Shown one piece after another: positions 1 through 7,977 of a DNA stretch of 64,000 nt. A program made the translations under genes and the position numbers. Within the stretch, counting starts at the first letter, position 1. Each line of letters starts with the position of its first letter. The stretch is taken from the NCBI RefSeq assembly GCF_017873605.1, contig NZ_JAGGKI010000005.1:124001-188000 (forward strand), written 5' to 3'. The notes under the pieces were generated by a model. That model was given only the letters and a program-made list of their open reading frames with translations, ran no database searches and was not told the origin of the DNA. This DNA comes from Paenibacillus lactis. Its GTDB lineage: Bacteria > Bacillota > Bacilli > Paenibacillales > Paenibacillaceae.

Positions 1-1238
1 GTTTCCGATTTCATCTCGGTCGGCTCCCAGAAGCGTGCATACCACTCGCTGTAATATTTGTCGTTCAGCACAATCTCGCCGTTCTCCACGGTAAAATGCT
101 CGTTCTCGAATCCCAAACGGTCCAGCATTTGTCCTTTCGGGCTTGCCAAGTAATCAAACACCTGGAAGGCAATATCCTTGTGAGGGGACTGCGAAGAAAT
201 CGCGAGTCCGCGGGATTCCTTCGTTACGTCGGTTGCCCCGAAGCCCTGGCCTCCGTCTCCCTTGGCAGGCGGCAGCACGATCAGCTCGGCCTCCTTGCCT
301 CCCAGATCCTGCATTCTTCCGTCGTACAGATCCAAGATTTTGCCGACGGTGCCTGTAATTACGGCCGCATCTCCTTTATAGAAGGCATCCTCCTTCGTGT
401 CCCACTGCTTCGTGATGAATTGCGGGTCCAGCAAACCTTCCTTGTAAAGCTTGTTATAGAAGGTCAGCTTTTCCTTCTCGTTCTGGGATACCTTGGAATA
501 TTCATACGTTCCGTCAGCCTTCTTGAGCCAAGTCGTGTCAAGGCCGAAAGCGGTATTGAAAATGAAATTGATCTCGGCAATATCGCCGGCGGCGGTCAGC
601 GCATAACTAGGCTTGCCTTCGCCCGGCTTTTTCTCCACCAGCTCTTTAAAGAAGGCGTAATAATTGTCGACGGTCGGATTTTCGATCAGCGCTTTCGAGC
701 TGTCCATCGCATTGAACCAGTCGGCGCGGATCACCGGCGCTTTCGGCGCGAGCGGCTTGATCCACATTAGATACGGATAGCTCTCCATGCGGGTTTTGTT
801 ATGCGGCTCCATGATGTCCTTGATGTACTTGGATTTTTCGATATACGGCGTCAGATCCTCCAGCAGTCCCTGCTCCGAGATTTGCTGGTCGCCGCCCTGG
901 AAATAGATGATGTCCGGAATCGTGCCGCCGAGCAGCAGCAGATTCAAATTCTCGGCATAGCTGCCTTGCGCCAGATCGACGAGCTCAAACTTTACGTTCA
1001 GCCCCTCATCTTCTGCCAATGCTTTCTCCAGCGTTTCGAAAAATTTTACGGAGACCGGATTGGCCGTCCCCTCATCCTTATACACGATCTTCAGCGTCAC
1101 GGGATCCCCGCTTCCGTCAGGCTTTGCCGCTTCCGGCTCCTGCCCGGCGCCCGGCGCGTTCGAGTTAGAGTTCGATGTGCATGCGGACATGACCATAACC
1201 AGCATGGCAACGATTAACAACAGGCTTACCTTTTTCAT
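1..1238 (-). CDS. ABC transporter solute-binding lipoprotein, 3' end cut by window
   Basis: This is an extracellular substrate-binding lipoprotein of the sugar-type ABC family. About 412 residues are visible and the C-terminus lies beyond the window edge. The N-terminus has two lysines, a hydrophobic stretch and a lipobox (V-M-S-A-C, Cys20) followed by a Ser/Asn/Gly/Pro-rich linker, as in lipid-anchored binding proteins. The middle contains the family pattern GGTIPDIIYFQGG. It is the last visible gene of an operon behind two lplC/lplB-type permeases, so it probably delivers substrate to them. The substrate is unknown. The AtuA/DUF4387 genes upstream hint that it may not be an ordinary sugar. 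Confidence 0.9.
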   Translation of the reverse strand, partial: MKKVSLLLIVAMLVMVMSACTSNSNSNAPGAGQEPEAAKPDGSGDPVTLKIVYKDEGTANPVSVKFFETLEKALAEDEGLNVKFELVDLAQGSYAENLNLLLLGGTIPDIIYFQGGDQQISEQGLLEDLTPYIEKSKYIKDIMEPHNKTRMESYPYLMWIKPLAPKAPVIRADWFNAMDSSKALIENPTVDNYYAFFKELVEKKPGEGKPSYALTAAGDIAEINFIFNTAFGLDTTWLKKADGTYEYSKVSQNEKEKLTFYNKLYKEGLLDPQFITKQWDTKEDAFYKGDAAVITGTVGKILDLYDGRMQDLGGKEAELIVLPPAKGDGGQGFGATDVTKESRGLAISSQSPHKDIAFQVFDYLASPKGQMLDRLGFENEHFTVENGEIVLNDKYYSEWYARFWEPTEMKSE

Positions 1239-1300
1239 TGGTTTGTTCTCCCCTTTTTAGAAAATGAACGTACGCGGCGGATACATCTTGCCTTCCCGGC

Positions 1301-2176
1301 TTAATCCTTGACCCCTCCTTCAAGCTCGCCCTTGGCGTAATATTTCAAAATGAAAGGATATAGGAACAGCAGCGGCACGATCGCGATGATGATCGTCCCT
1401 GCCTGCAAGGAAGCAAAATCGAAATTGATGGCGCTGTCGAACATATTCTGATTGCCCATCAAGGACGTGTTGTCCTTGCGGACGACGAACTGCCGCAACA
1501 CCACCTGAAGCGGCCATTTGCCCGGCTCCGAGATGTACAGCGTCGCCCGAAAATATTCGTTCCAGTGGTACACGCCGTAGAACAGTCCCAGCGTGGCAAG
1601 CCCCGGCTTCGACAGCGGCAGAATGATCCGGGTGTAGAGCCGGAAATGCCCGGCGCCATCCATCCGGGAGGCTTCCAATATCTCCTCCGGAATATCCTGA
1701 ATGAACCGCATCAAGATAAACAGGTAGTACACGTTAATCGCCTTATACAGAATCAAAGAGGTAAGCGTATTCATAAGTCCAAGATCTTTAATCAGCAGAT
1801 ACTCCGGAATCATGCCCGGCTCGAATACCATAATGACGATCAGGAGAAACAGCACCGCTTTTTTGCCGATAAACTCCGTTCTCGCCAGCACATATGCGGC
1901 CATGGACGTCAGCAGCAGATTCAGAAACGTCCCCGCAGCGGTTATCCACACCGAATTCATGATGCTGCCTGTAATCAGCGGATTGGCAAACAGCAGCTGA
2001 TAATTGATCGTTGTGAAGCCTTTCGGCACGATATCCAGACCGCCCATCAGGTGGGCCTTGCCCGGGTCCGTCAAGGATAGCGCCAGCAGGTTCAGGATGG
2101 GAACCAGCACCATGAGCGTGAACAGGAACAGCAAGACATATATGACGATTTTCGAAAACTCCAGCCGTCTCATCAT
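1301..2176 (-). CDS. Carbohydrate ABC transporter permease (LplC/YtcP type)
   Basis: This is an integral membrane permease of the MalG/LplC class, 291 residues with about six membrane segments. The cytoplasmic loop that contacts the ATPase is visible as EASRMDGAGHFRLYTRIILP, the EAA motif. It starts 9 bases after the other permease gene ends and is followed 62 bases later by the binding-protein gene, so the three form one importer. A second ATG one codon downstream sits at better distance from the GGGGGAG ribosome binding site and may be the true start. No ATPase gene is visible; such importers often share a housekeeping ATPase encoded elsewhere. Confidence 0.92.
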   Translation of the reverse strand: MMRRLEFSKIVIYVLLFLFTLMVLVPILNLLALSLTDPGKAHLMGGLDIVPKGFTTINYQLLFANPLITGSIMNSVWITAAGTFLNLLLTSMAAYVLARTEFIGKKAVLFLLIVIMVFEPGMIPEYLLIKDLGLMNTLTSLILYKAINVYYLFILMRFIQDIPEEILEASRMDGAGHFRLYTRIILPLSKPGLATLGLFYGVYHWNEYFRATLYISEPGKWPLQVVLRQFVVRKDNTSLMGNQNMFDSAINFDFASLQAGTIIIAIVPLLFLYPFILKYYAKGELEGGVKD

Positions 2177-2185
2177 TCTCCCCCT

Positions 2186-3079
2186 TTACCAGACGCCCTT
2201 GCCCGAGATGCGTTTCGAAATGAAATGCGTGCCCAGGATGAGGACGATCCCGATGACGCCTTTGAACAGACTAGCCGCGGTTGCATACGCAAACTGCCCG
2301 TTTCCGATACCGATCCGGTATACGTAGGTGTCCAGAATGTCCACCACGCTGATGATGGAATCGTTCATAAAGTTAAACACTTGGTCGAAGCCCGCATTCA
2401 TGAAGAAGCCGAGGTTCAGAATGAAGACGGTTACAATCGTGCTGTACAAATGAGGAAGCGTAATGTACCGCATTTGCTGGAGCCGGGTGGCGCCGTCGAT
2501 TTTTGCGGCCTCGTATAATCCCGGGCTGATCTTCATGATCGCGGCCAGATAAATGATGGAATCCCAGCCTGCGCTCCGCCAAATTTCGGAGAAAACAAGC
2601 ACCCAGCGGATATGCTCTTTGCTGGTCATATAATCGACCGACGGCAATCGAAAGAAATTCGCAATCAGATTGACCGCGCCGTCCGCCGGATTCAGCAGGC
2701 TGATCCAGATCCCCGCGATGACGACCCAGGACAGAAAGTGCGGCAGATAGACGACGGATTGCACATACTTGCGGTATTTGCTGCTGCGCACTTCATTAAT
2801 GAGCAGGGACAGCATGATCGGAATCGGGAATACGAAGATGATTTTCATCAAGCTGATAATGATCGTGTTCTCCAGTACGCTGGTGAAGGCCGGCGAACTG
2901 AACAAGGTCTTGAAATGCTTCCAGCCGACCCAGACATGGTCGCCCAGAATGCGATAATCCTGGAAGGCGAGCTTCATGCCATAGAGCGGAATCAGGTGAA
3001 AGATGAAAAAGTAGAGCAGAGGTAAGGCCAGCATGGCGTACAATACCCAATCCTGCCTCAAGCGTCTGAGCACCTTCAT
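2186..3079 (-). CDS. Carbohydrate ABC transporter permease (LplB type)
   Basis: This is the partner permease of the MalF/LplB class, 297 residues with six predicted membrane helices and the EAA loop EAAKIDGATRLQQMRYITLP. The start is set by the strong GAGGAGGAG ribosome binding site overlapping the end of the DUF4387 gene; only 3 bases separate the two genes, so they are co-transcribed and probably translationally coupled. LplB-type permeases of Paenibacillus and Bacillus usually import oligosaccharides. Here the substrate is unknown. Confidence 0.92.
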   Translation of the reverse strand: MKVLRRLRQDWVLYAMLALPLLYFFIFHLIPLYGMKLAFQDYRILGDHVWVGWKHFKTLFSSPAFTSVLENTIIISLMKIIFVFPIPIMLSLLINEVRSSKYRKYVQSVVYLPHFLSWVVIAGIWISLLNPADGAVNLIANFFRLPSVDYMTSKEHIRWVLVFSEIWRSAGWDSIIYLAAIMKISPGLYEAAKIDGATRLQQMRYITLPHLYSTIVTVFILNLGFFMNAGFDQVFNFMNDSIISVVDILDTYVYRIGIGNGQFAYATAASLFKGVIGIVLILGTHFISKRISGKGVW

Positions 3080-3082
3080 CGT

Positions 3083-3409
3083 CTACTCCTCCTCTGATTG
3101 ATGGATGGCCAGCTTCATCAGCGGAGCATGCTGCTGTGCTCCGTACACATCGCGGTCGCCGACGCTGCCCGACGAAATATCCCGCGAGATGGTCACTTTG
3201 AAGCCGAGTGCCTGGTCAAAAAACACCAGATGGTGAATCTGTTCCTCCTTGACCCGGTACAGATCGCAGATGGTTCGTTTCGTAATGCAGCCGGATTGTT
3301 TAACTCTGTCATAATCGTCTTTGGAATCAAACAGGACGTCCAATGTAATCTCGAAGGGGCCGGAGTTCTTGCTCCGCAGCACCTTCGCCACGTCACCGAG
3401 CACGGTCAT
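3083..3409 (-). CDS. DUF4387 protein, small partner of AtuA
   Basis: This is a DUF4387-family protein of 108 residues. The family occurs next to, or fused with, AtuA/DUF1446 proteins and probably forms a two-component enzyme with them; that last point is inference from gene neighbourhood. Visible features are the family-like opening GDVAKVLRSKNSGPFEITLD and a C-terminal SGSVGDRDVYGAQQHAPL segment. The start at 3409 has AGGGAGGT seven bases upstream. An in-frame start 39 bases further upstream lies deeper inside the preceding gene and has no ribosome binding site. The chosen start overlaps the end of the AtuA gene by 17 bases, which supports coupled translation. Confidence 0.85.
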   Translation of the reverse strand: MTVLGDVAKVLRSKNSGPFEITLDVLFDSKDDYDRVKQSGCITKRTICDLYRVKEEQIHHLVFFDQALGFKVTISRDISSGSVGDRDVYGAQQHAPLMKLAIHQSEEE

Positions 3410-4772
3410 GCTTATAACCTCCCTTTCGAAACTCGATACGGAACGCATTGTCGGTCAATTCCATCAGGTGATACACGGAGAATTCGTAAACAGGGCCGAA
3501 CTCGATATCGCTTGGGGCGAATGGAAACGCCAGATTGCCGGCCGTTGCCTTCCGGCCCTCATAGCCGTAATGCAGGAAGGTCGATCGGACGGTGGCGCAT
3601 ATGCTGCTAGCCAGCTCCTGCGTCCTCGCAACCACTTCGAACATCACCCCGACCTCGTGCCCCTGGAAGGGCTCCGTCTCTTTGCTGCCGAGTACGCCGT
3701 TCTTCCCGTAATTGTAAAACCGGATCTGGTAATCCGATTCGGGAATTTCGCTGTAATACTCTCTCGCCTGACTTCGGACGTAATCCTCGACCTCCTCCAG
3801 CTTCCCGATCAGAATCGGGTCGCGGATCCCCGCAATCACGAAGGTGCGGTAGGCGACGCGCCTTGCTCCTTCCAATTTGACGAAGTATTTCTCGGCAGGA
3901 AGGTACCGGCTTCCGCTGACGCGGACGATGCCGGGCTCCGTCTCTTCGAACCGGCAATCCTCCAGATCCAGCGTAAAGCCGGGCCCGTGCAGGATGTACG
4001 GATGCTCCTTCTCATAGAAGGTATGGGCCGCAACGCTGGTTGGACTGCAGGTGCGTGCCGGATTCAGGGACTGAACGGTAAAGCTGTCTTCCCCTATGGT
4101 GCCAAGTATGCTGTCCTTCGTCGTGCCGGGCTCTGCACACAGCGCGCCGCATTCGAGAATTTTGCCGAGATGGTAGGAGAGCCCCGGGTCCTTCCCGTGG
4201 AATATGCCGATCGCTGCGAAAGGGGACGGATCATAAGCGCGGCCGCAGACAATGATCTCGCTGCCGGCTTGAAGCGCTTCCACGATAGGCTCATGTCCCA
4301 TTTGGGCCACGATGCTCTTTGTCGTATCGATCATCTCATCCGTCAGCGGCGGGATGTTCGGGCTAAGCGGCTGAATGCGTCCTTCCCTCTTCGCCTGATG
4401 GATTTCGTCTTGCGTGAAGTCCGCCCAGATTACCGATACCTTCGCCTCCATCTCAAGCTCGCTCAATATTTCGTCAATGATCGCAAGCGTCCAATTGACA
4501 TGCGTTCTGGCGCCGGAACCGCCGGCTGAGCCGATGATGATCGGGATGTTCCGGGGGAGGCCGGCAGATAGCATGATCTTCAGGTCTTTCTTTACCGCGC
4601 GCTTGCTGACGATGGATACGCCGGCGCCCAGCTTATGCGGTCCCCCGTCGGTTGAGCCAGCATCGACCACAATGCCGTGCAGCTCGTACTTCAATCCGTT
4701 CATGAAGGATTGCTCCGGAAACCCGTATCCAAGCATCCCGCAGGGGGATAAAATTCGAATGTCTGTATTCAT
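3393..4772 (-). CDS. Acyclic terpene utilisation AtuA-family protein (DUF1446)
   Basis: This is an AtuA-family protein of 459 residues, the usual size for stand-alone members. The opening RILSPCGMLGYGF, the acidic VVDAGSTDGGPHKLG segment, the GSAGGSGARTHVNW glycine-rich loop and the CGRAYDPSPFAA stretch are characteristic of DUF1446. AtuA was named from Pseudomonas acyclic terpene degradation, but the family is wider and its chemistry is not settled here. The start at 4772 follows AGAGGGA at six bases. It is the first gene behind a FadR-type operator and leads an operon with DUF4387 and an ABC importer, so the imported compound is probably its substrate or a precursor of it. Confidence 0.88.
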   Translation of the reverse strand: MNTDIRILSPCGMLGYGFPEQSFMNGLKYELHGIVVDAGSTDGGPHKLGAGVSIVSKRAVKKDLKIMLSAGLPRNIPIIIGSAGGSGARTHVNWTLAIIDEILSELEMEAKVSVIWADFTQDEIHQAKREGRIQPLSPNIPPLTDEMIDTTKSIVAQMGHEPIVEALQAGSEIIVCGRAYDPSPFAAIGIFHGKDPGLSYHLGKILECGALCAEPGTTKDSILGTIGEDSFTVQSLNPARTCSPTSVAAHTFYEKEHPYILHGPGFTLDLEDCRFEETEPGIVRVSGSRYLPAEKYFVKLEGARRVAYRTFVIAGIRDPILIGKLEEVEDYVRSQAREYYSEIPESDYQIRFYNYGKNGVLGSKETEPFQGHEVGVMFEVVARTQELASSICATVRSTFLHYGYEGRKATAGNLAFPFAPSDIEFGPVYEFSVYHLMELTDNAFRIEFRKGGYKHDRAR

Positions 4773-4816
4773 CTGCAGTCCCTCTTTACCAAAATATTCA
4801 CTCATGCCCATTGGAT

Positions 4817-4833
4817 AATTGGATTATCCAATT
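4817..4833. promoter_or_regulatory. FadR/GntR operator 1, upstream of the AtuA operon
   Basis: A perfect 17-bp palindrome, AATTGGAT-T-ATCCAATT, lies between the regulator gene and the AtuA start, about 45 bases upstream of the ATG. Near copies occur twice upstream of the regulator gene. The short arms around a single central base fit the FadR subfamily of GntR repressors. A partial extra arm (TTGGATAA) overlaps its left edge at 4811-4818. Confidence 0.75.
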
Positions 4834-4839
4834 TGTGTT

Positions 4840-4862
4840 AAAAAAGGGGAAGCCACTCCCCT
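4840..4862 (-). terminator. Rho-independent terminator of the FadR-type regulator gene
   Basis: On the minus strand a 6-bp stem AGGGGA/TCCCCT with a six-base loop begins two bases after the regulator stop codon and runs into six T. It separates the regulator from the AtuA operon, so that operon probably has its own promoter beside operator 1. Confidence 0.65.
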
Positions 4863-4863
4863 G

Positions 4864-5562
4864 CTATGCATGAATGTAATTGTTCTGTATGTTCTCCTTC
4901 ACCCGGCTCAGATGGTTCAGCAAGGCGAGCTTTGCCTTCACCGGATCGCGTTCCTTAATCGCCTGTAAAATAAGCAGATGCTCCTCATAGACCTCGCTTT
5001 TGCGACCGGGGATCGCTTGGGTCTTGTTCAAGGTGCGCTGGAGCAGGTCCATGTGCAGCTCGATCATATTCACGAGCACGACGTTATGCGTGGCCTTCGC
5101 GATCGATAAATGGAAGGCCTGATCCGGCTTGGAACGGTCTTCGTCATCTAACCCGACCTGTCCCCACTTCTCAAAGGCCGCCTCGATGTCGGCGATATCC
5201 TCTTCCGTTGCCCGCTTGGCCGCCAGCTCCACAATGCCCGTCTCGAACAGCTCCCGGGCTTCCAGCAGCTCAATGATCGTCGCCCGTTCGATATTGTCGA
5301 GAATCCGGCTTCGGTCCTCCGCAACATCCAGCGCCTTGCTGAGAAAACGCCCCCCTCCGGGCCTTGCTTCGATCAGCCCTTCCCGCTCGAGAATGCGGAA
5401 GGCCTCCCGCAGCGTTCCGCGACTGATCCCGAACGATTGCGCCAGCTCACGCTCGGTCGGCAGAACATCGCCGGGGCTCAGATTTCCTTCTAAAATCAAA
5501 TTTTTGATCTGTTCAATGACGTCCTCATATACCCGATGATATTTAATCTTCTTAATGGTCAT
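4864..5562 (-). CDS. FadR/GntR-family transcriptional regulator (FCD domain)
   Basis: This is a DNA-binding repressor of 232 residues. It has an N-terminal winged helix (about residues 10-75, with LPTERELAQSFGISRGTLRE and a Gly-rich wing ARPGGGRFLS) and a C-terminal all-helical FCD ligand domain with the metal/ligand pattern DEDRSKPDQAFHLSIAKATHN. The start at 5562 has AGAGGGA at good distance; an in-frame start 45 bases upstream has no ribosome binding site and would place the N-terminus over operator 2. It is flanked by three matching palindromes, so it probably represses itself and the AtuA operon. The effector is probably a small organic acid, by analogy with FCD proteins. Confidence 0.9.
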   Translation of the reverse strand: MTIKKIKYHRVYEDVIEQIKNLILEGNLSPGDVLPTERELAQSFGISRGTLREAFRILEREGLIEARPGGGRFLSKALDVAEDRSRILDNIERATIIELLEARELFETGIVELAAKRATEEDIADIEAAFEKWGQVGLDDEDRSKPDQAFHLSIAKATHNVVLVNMIELHMDLLQRTLNKTQAIPGRKSEVYEEHLLILQAIKERDPVKAKLALLNHLSRVKENIQNNYIHA

Positions 5563-5596
5563 ATGATTTCCCTCTCTATCCTTCATGACAATCACT

Positions 5597-5613
5597 AATT
5601 GGGTCATCCAATG
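5597..5613. promoter_or_regulatory. FadR/GntR operator 2, near the regulator's transcription start
   Basis: AATTGGGT-C-ATCCAATG matches operators 1 and 3 at 15 of 17 positions or better. It lies just downstream of the predicted promoter of the regulator gene, where a bound repressor would block transcription. Confidence 0.7.
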
Positions 5614-5625
5614 GACCGCAGATTT

Positions 5626-5655
5626 AGCATAAACCGTTCACAATTGGGCTGTCAA
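5626..5655 (-). promoter_or_regulatory. Predicted promoter of the FadR-type regulator gene
   Basis: On the minus strand TTGACA (5650-5655) is followed after 18 bases by TATGCT (5626-5631). Operator 2 lies 13 bases downstream of the -10 box. A half-operator (AATTGGG) lies in the spacer region at 5642-5648. Confidence 0.5.
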
Positions 5656-5723
5656 GCAAAAAATATAGCGCTTACATATTAATTCAGACCCGTTTATTCG
5701 AATTTCCGGCATCGTTCCAGAGT

Positions 5724-5740
5724 AATTGGGTGATCCAATT
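5724..5740. promoter_or_regulatory. FadR/GntR operator 3
   Basis: AATTGGGT-G-ATCCAATT is the third copy of the palindrome, about 110 bases upstream of operator 2. A distal copy suggests DNA looping or control of a lost upstream gene, since no gene starts beside it on the plus strand. Confidence 0.65.
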
Positions 5741-6002
5741 CGCGAAGAACTGCGGCTATAATATCCTGATCGTTCATGGCTTTGTGAGCCTCCGAAATAA
5801 AACAAGCTTCTTCTACAGTGCGCCTAAATACTGCAAAGCACAACCCCCGTTTCTTAGGCGGGGGCATCTTAGGTGTAATATATTAACGATTTATTGTTCG
5901 AACGTGCTCCCTCCCTGTCGCATGGGATTGGCCACCTGCATGTGACGACTTATGCCGCTATCCTGAGAGCCGCTAAAAACCAAGCGAAAAAAATGCTGCG
6001 AG
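5741..6002. other. Gene-free stretch with a GC-rich hairpin
   Basis: No gene is seen here. There is a 6-bp hairpin CCCCCG/CGGGGG with a nine-base loop at 5844-5864. Similar GC-rich hairpins occur at the ends of IS200/IS605-type elements, but no transposase is near, so its nature is open. A weak 4-5 bp stem followed on the minus strand by seven T (about 5988-6006) could end the 6003-6287 gene. Confidence 0.35.
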
Positions 6003-6287
6003 TCAGCGCTTCCGCCTGGCAAACGCATATCTTATGCTTCCATACAAGCCGCACAGCATCAGAAATAGGGCCGCGCCCTGTACCGTAATTAGTTTTCCAC
6101 CGCGCAGTACAGCGCCGAAGGATACCTGGGACTGCAGATGTTCAACATGTTCATACTGGCTTTGAATGTCGGGCACATAGGTTTGAGTCAATATCATTCC
6201 CTGGAAGACCCCGAACAACATATATCCGCCGCATACCGCGATGGCGAACAATACTGATTCAAGCGCGATCCGTTTCCATGAAATCAT
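6003..6287 (-). CDS. Small membrane protein of unknown function
   Basis: This is a 94-residue protein with two hydrophobic segments, one near the N-terminus (ALESVLFAIAVCGGYMLFGV) and one near the C-terminus (AALFLMLCGLYGSIRY), separated by a polar loop with likely extracellular QTYVPDIQSQYEHVEHLQ. The C-terminus is basic. I chose the ATG at 6287 because GGAGG lies upstream of it; an ATG at 6308 would add seven mostly acidic residues but has no clear ribosome binding site. I do not recognise a family. It lies 54 bases downstream of the Amj gene on the same strand. Confidence 0.6.
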   Translation of the reverse strand: MISWKRIALESVLFAIAVCGGYMLFGVFQGMILTQTYVPDIQSQYEHVEHLQSQVSFGAVLRGGKLITVQGAALFLMLCGLYGSIRYAFARRKR

Positions 6288-6341
6288 AGCATCATCATCC
6301 TCCATCATTGCATCCCATAATCCCGGATAGGTTGACTTCCT

Positions 6342-7133
6342 CTAAAGCCAGCCGACAATAACGCTGATCATATATCCAGCGGGAACGATGACGAGCTGGG
6401 CCAGCATCGTTCCGAAGAATCGCGAAACCATGAGCATGGTATACACCTTGCCCAGCTGATTCTTCGCTTCTTCATCCCGCGTAGCTTTATCGGTGATCAG
6501 GCCTAGCTGAGGGTCGATAAAAATCGTTAAAATAATGGTAGCCATGCCGTTGATTAACCCCGAGGCTTGGGAGGCCATGGTGCTATGCGCGGGCACGAGA
6601 TGAGCCGCATACAACGACGAAAGCACCCCGACGGTATAAAAAGCGGTCACGACGACATGAAGTAAAATAAAGCGGTTGGGCACGCCCAAATATCGAAACT
6701 GGCTCAAGCTGAGATTGGGCTTCTTTATGTAATGCCTTGTATTTTTGAGCTGACCGACCGTCACGCTCGAGATCAGCTTCGGGATGGAGCCGGCTACTTC
6801 AAGCTTGTTGATGATTCGTCCGAACAGGTTGACGAAGGTCGGGAACAGCGCAATGGCTGCGATGGTGCCGATCGAAGCGGCAAGCAATATGATCCGAAAA
6901 TAGGAGAGCACGTCAAATGACGTGTGTTCTTCGGCGTAATCCACGAATTTGGCGGTGAGCGGGGCCTGGATTAAATTCGAGGTCCGCGACACCAGCAGGA
7001 CGATGCCCGTCAGTGACAGCGCTACCGCTATTTTATTCAGCTTAACGCCTGCATAACGGATCGAGTAGGACAATGTTTCCGCCGTATGAATGACCATCGT
7101 TAGGACAAAGACGACAATCAGCGTTTGAATCAT
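6342..7133 (-). CDS. amj: Lipid II flippase, Amj family
   Basis: This is a polytopic membrane protein of 263 residues that matches the Amj (formerly DUF2837/YdaH) family, the alternative lipid II flippase of Bacillus that substitutes for MurJ. It opens with MIQTLIVVFVLTMVIHTAET and contains the family-like segments VSRTSNLIQAPLTAKFVD and FIDPQLGLITDKA. The start at 7133 overlaps the stop of the acetyltransferase gene by four bases (ATGA) and has AGAGGA upstream; an earlier in-frame start would run far into that gene. In Bacillus subtilis amj is induced by the envelope-stress factor sigma M. Here no such promoter was identified. Confidence 0.85.
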   Translation of the reverse strand: MIQTLIVVFVLTMVIHTAETLSYSIRYAGVKLNKIAVALSLTGIVLLVSRTSNLIQAPLTAKFVDYAEEHTSFDVLSYFRIILLAASIGTIAAIALFPTFVNLFGRIINKLEVAGSIPKLISSVTVGQLKNTRHYIKKPNLSLSQFRYLGVPNRFILLHVVVTAFYTVGVLSSLYAAHLVPAHSTMASQASGLINGMATIILTIFIDPQLGLITDKATRDEEAKNQLGKVYTMLMVSRFFGTMLAQLVIVPAGYMISVIVGWL

Positions 7134-7843
7134 AAGCGATTCCTCTGAATGGTGATATGAAAATCCGTCCCGTACTGATAAAGGTCCAATTTGCGGGCAA
7201 TTCGCTGTGAGCTCAGATTGTCCCAAGCCGTGCTGTATAGCGGAATACGCCCCAACCGCCGAATCTCCCAGCCCCATCGTGCTGCCGCTTTGGCAGCGAG
7301 TCCCCGCCCCCTGAAATCGGAGGCCGTGCTGAGACTTGCCTCCGCCGCCTTGGCGGAAGTCCGGGCCGAGCAGCAGACGGATACGGCCGTATCGCCGATC
7401 ACACAGCCTATGACCGGCAGGCGTTCCTCAAGCTCCGACTTGATCTCTGAAAAGTAGGTCTCCAGCAAGTCTGCGTTGGATTGATCAATGAACACGATGC
7501 CCGGATCGGCTGCTGGCTCGATCGGTTTGTCCGGGAACACATAGGCCGGCCCGACCCATATCTGCTTTACCGGCATGTATGTCTCGATCGTCTTGCTCAT
7601 CTGCACGATGCTCATGTTAGTCCCCCGTTCGCATTGCATCCGCAGCTCTTCCTCCATGGGGTCCGGCATATCTGCCGCTACCAGCACCTCCCGTCCGAAG
7701 CGTGTTGTGCCAACGAACACTGCCGTTTCGGCGGCTTGCGACGGCTCATTGATGCCGATGATCCGCCTTCGGCCGTCCAGCAGGTATAACGTCTCCGACT
7801 GGATCCGCATCAGCTCCGCATCATCGTATGCGGCATAGGGCAT
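7130..7843 (-). CDS. GNAT-family N-acetyltransferase
   Basis: This 237-residue protein has a C-terminal GNAT acetyltransferase fold. The acetyl-CoA loop is visible as DFRGRGLAAKAAARWGWE (about residues 190-207), followed by the beta-bulge segment YSTAWDNLSSQRIARKLDL. The N-terminal half (about 130 residues) is less conserved and may bind the acceptor. The start at 7843 follows GGAGGG. The coding frame stays open upstream through the 21-bp duplication, but without a ribosome binding site. It overlaps the Amj gene by four bases, so the two are co-translated; whether the enzyme acts on envelope precursors is only a guess. Confidence 0.8.
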   Translation of the reverse strand: MPYAAYDDAELMRIQSETLYLLDGRRRIIGINEPSQAAETAVFVGTTRFGREVLVAADMPDPMEEELRMQCERGTNMSIVQMSKTIETYMPVKQIWVGPAYVFPDKPIEPAADPGIVFIDQSNADLLETYFSEIKSELEERLPVIGCVIGDTAVSVCCSARTSAKAAEASLSTASDFRGRGLAAKAAARWGWEIRRLGRIPLYSTAWDNLSSQRIARKLDLYQYGTDFHITIQRNRL

Positions 7844-7935
7844 AAGTTTCCCTCCATCCTTCGCGTTATCATTACGTAACGGATACCTTCCAGCTGAACC
7901 AGGTTCGTGCTTTAGCAAGCCTACATGGCATGAGA

Positions 7936-7977
7936 GGCCTTGGTCAGCTGGAATGCGGCCTTGGTCAGCTGGAATGC
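7936..7977. repeat. Two-copy 21-bp tandem duplication at the end of the isomerase gene
   Basis: Two exact head-to-tail copies of a 21-bp unit beginning GGCCTTGGTCAG occupy 7936-7956 and 7957-7977. The second copy contains the stop codon of the isomerase gene (7965-7967), so the duplication copies the last codons and stop of that gene. Confidence 0.9.

Noticed and set aside
3321..4529. A 402-codon plus-strand frame across the AtuA and DUF4387 genes
   Set aside because: It has no recognisable domain or start signal, while the opposite strand has two known families in operon order.
5844..5864. End of an IS200/IS605-type element
   Set aside because: Only a short GC-rich hairpin is seen, with no transposase or second end.
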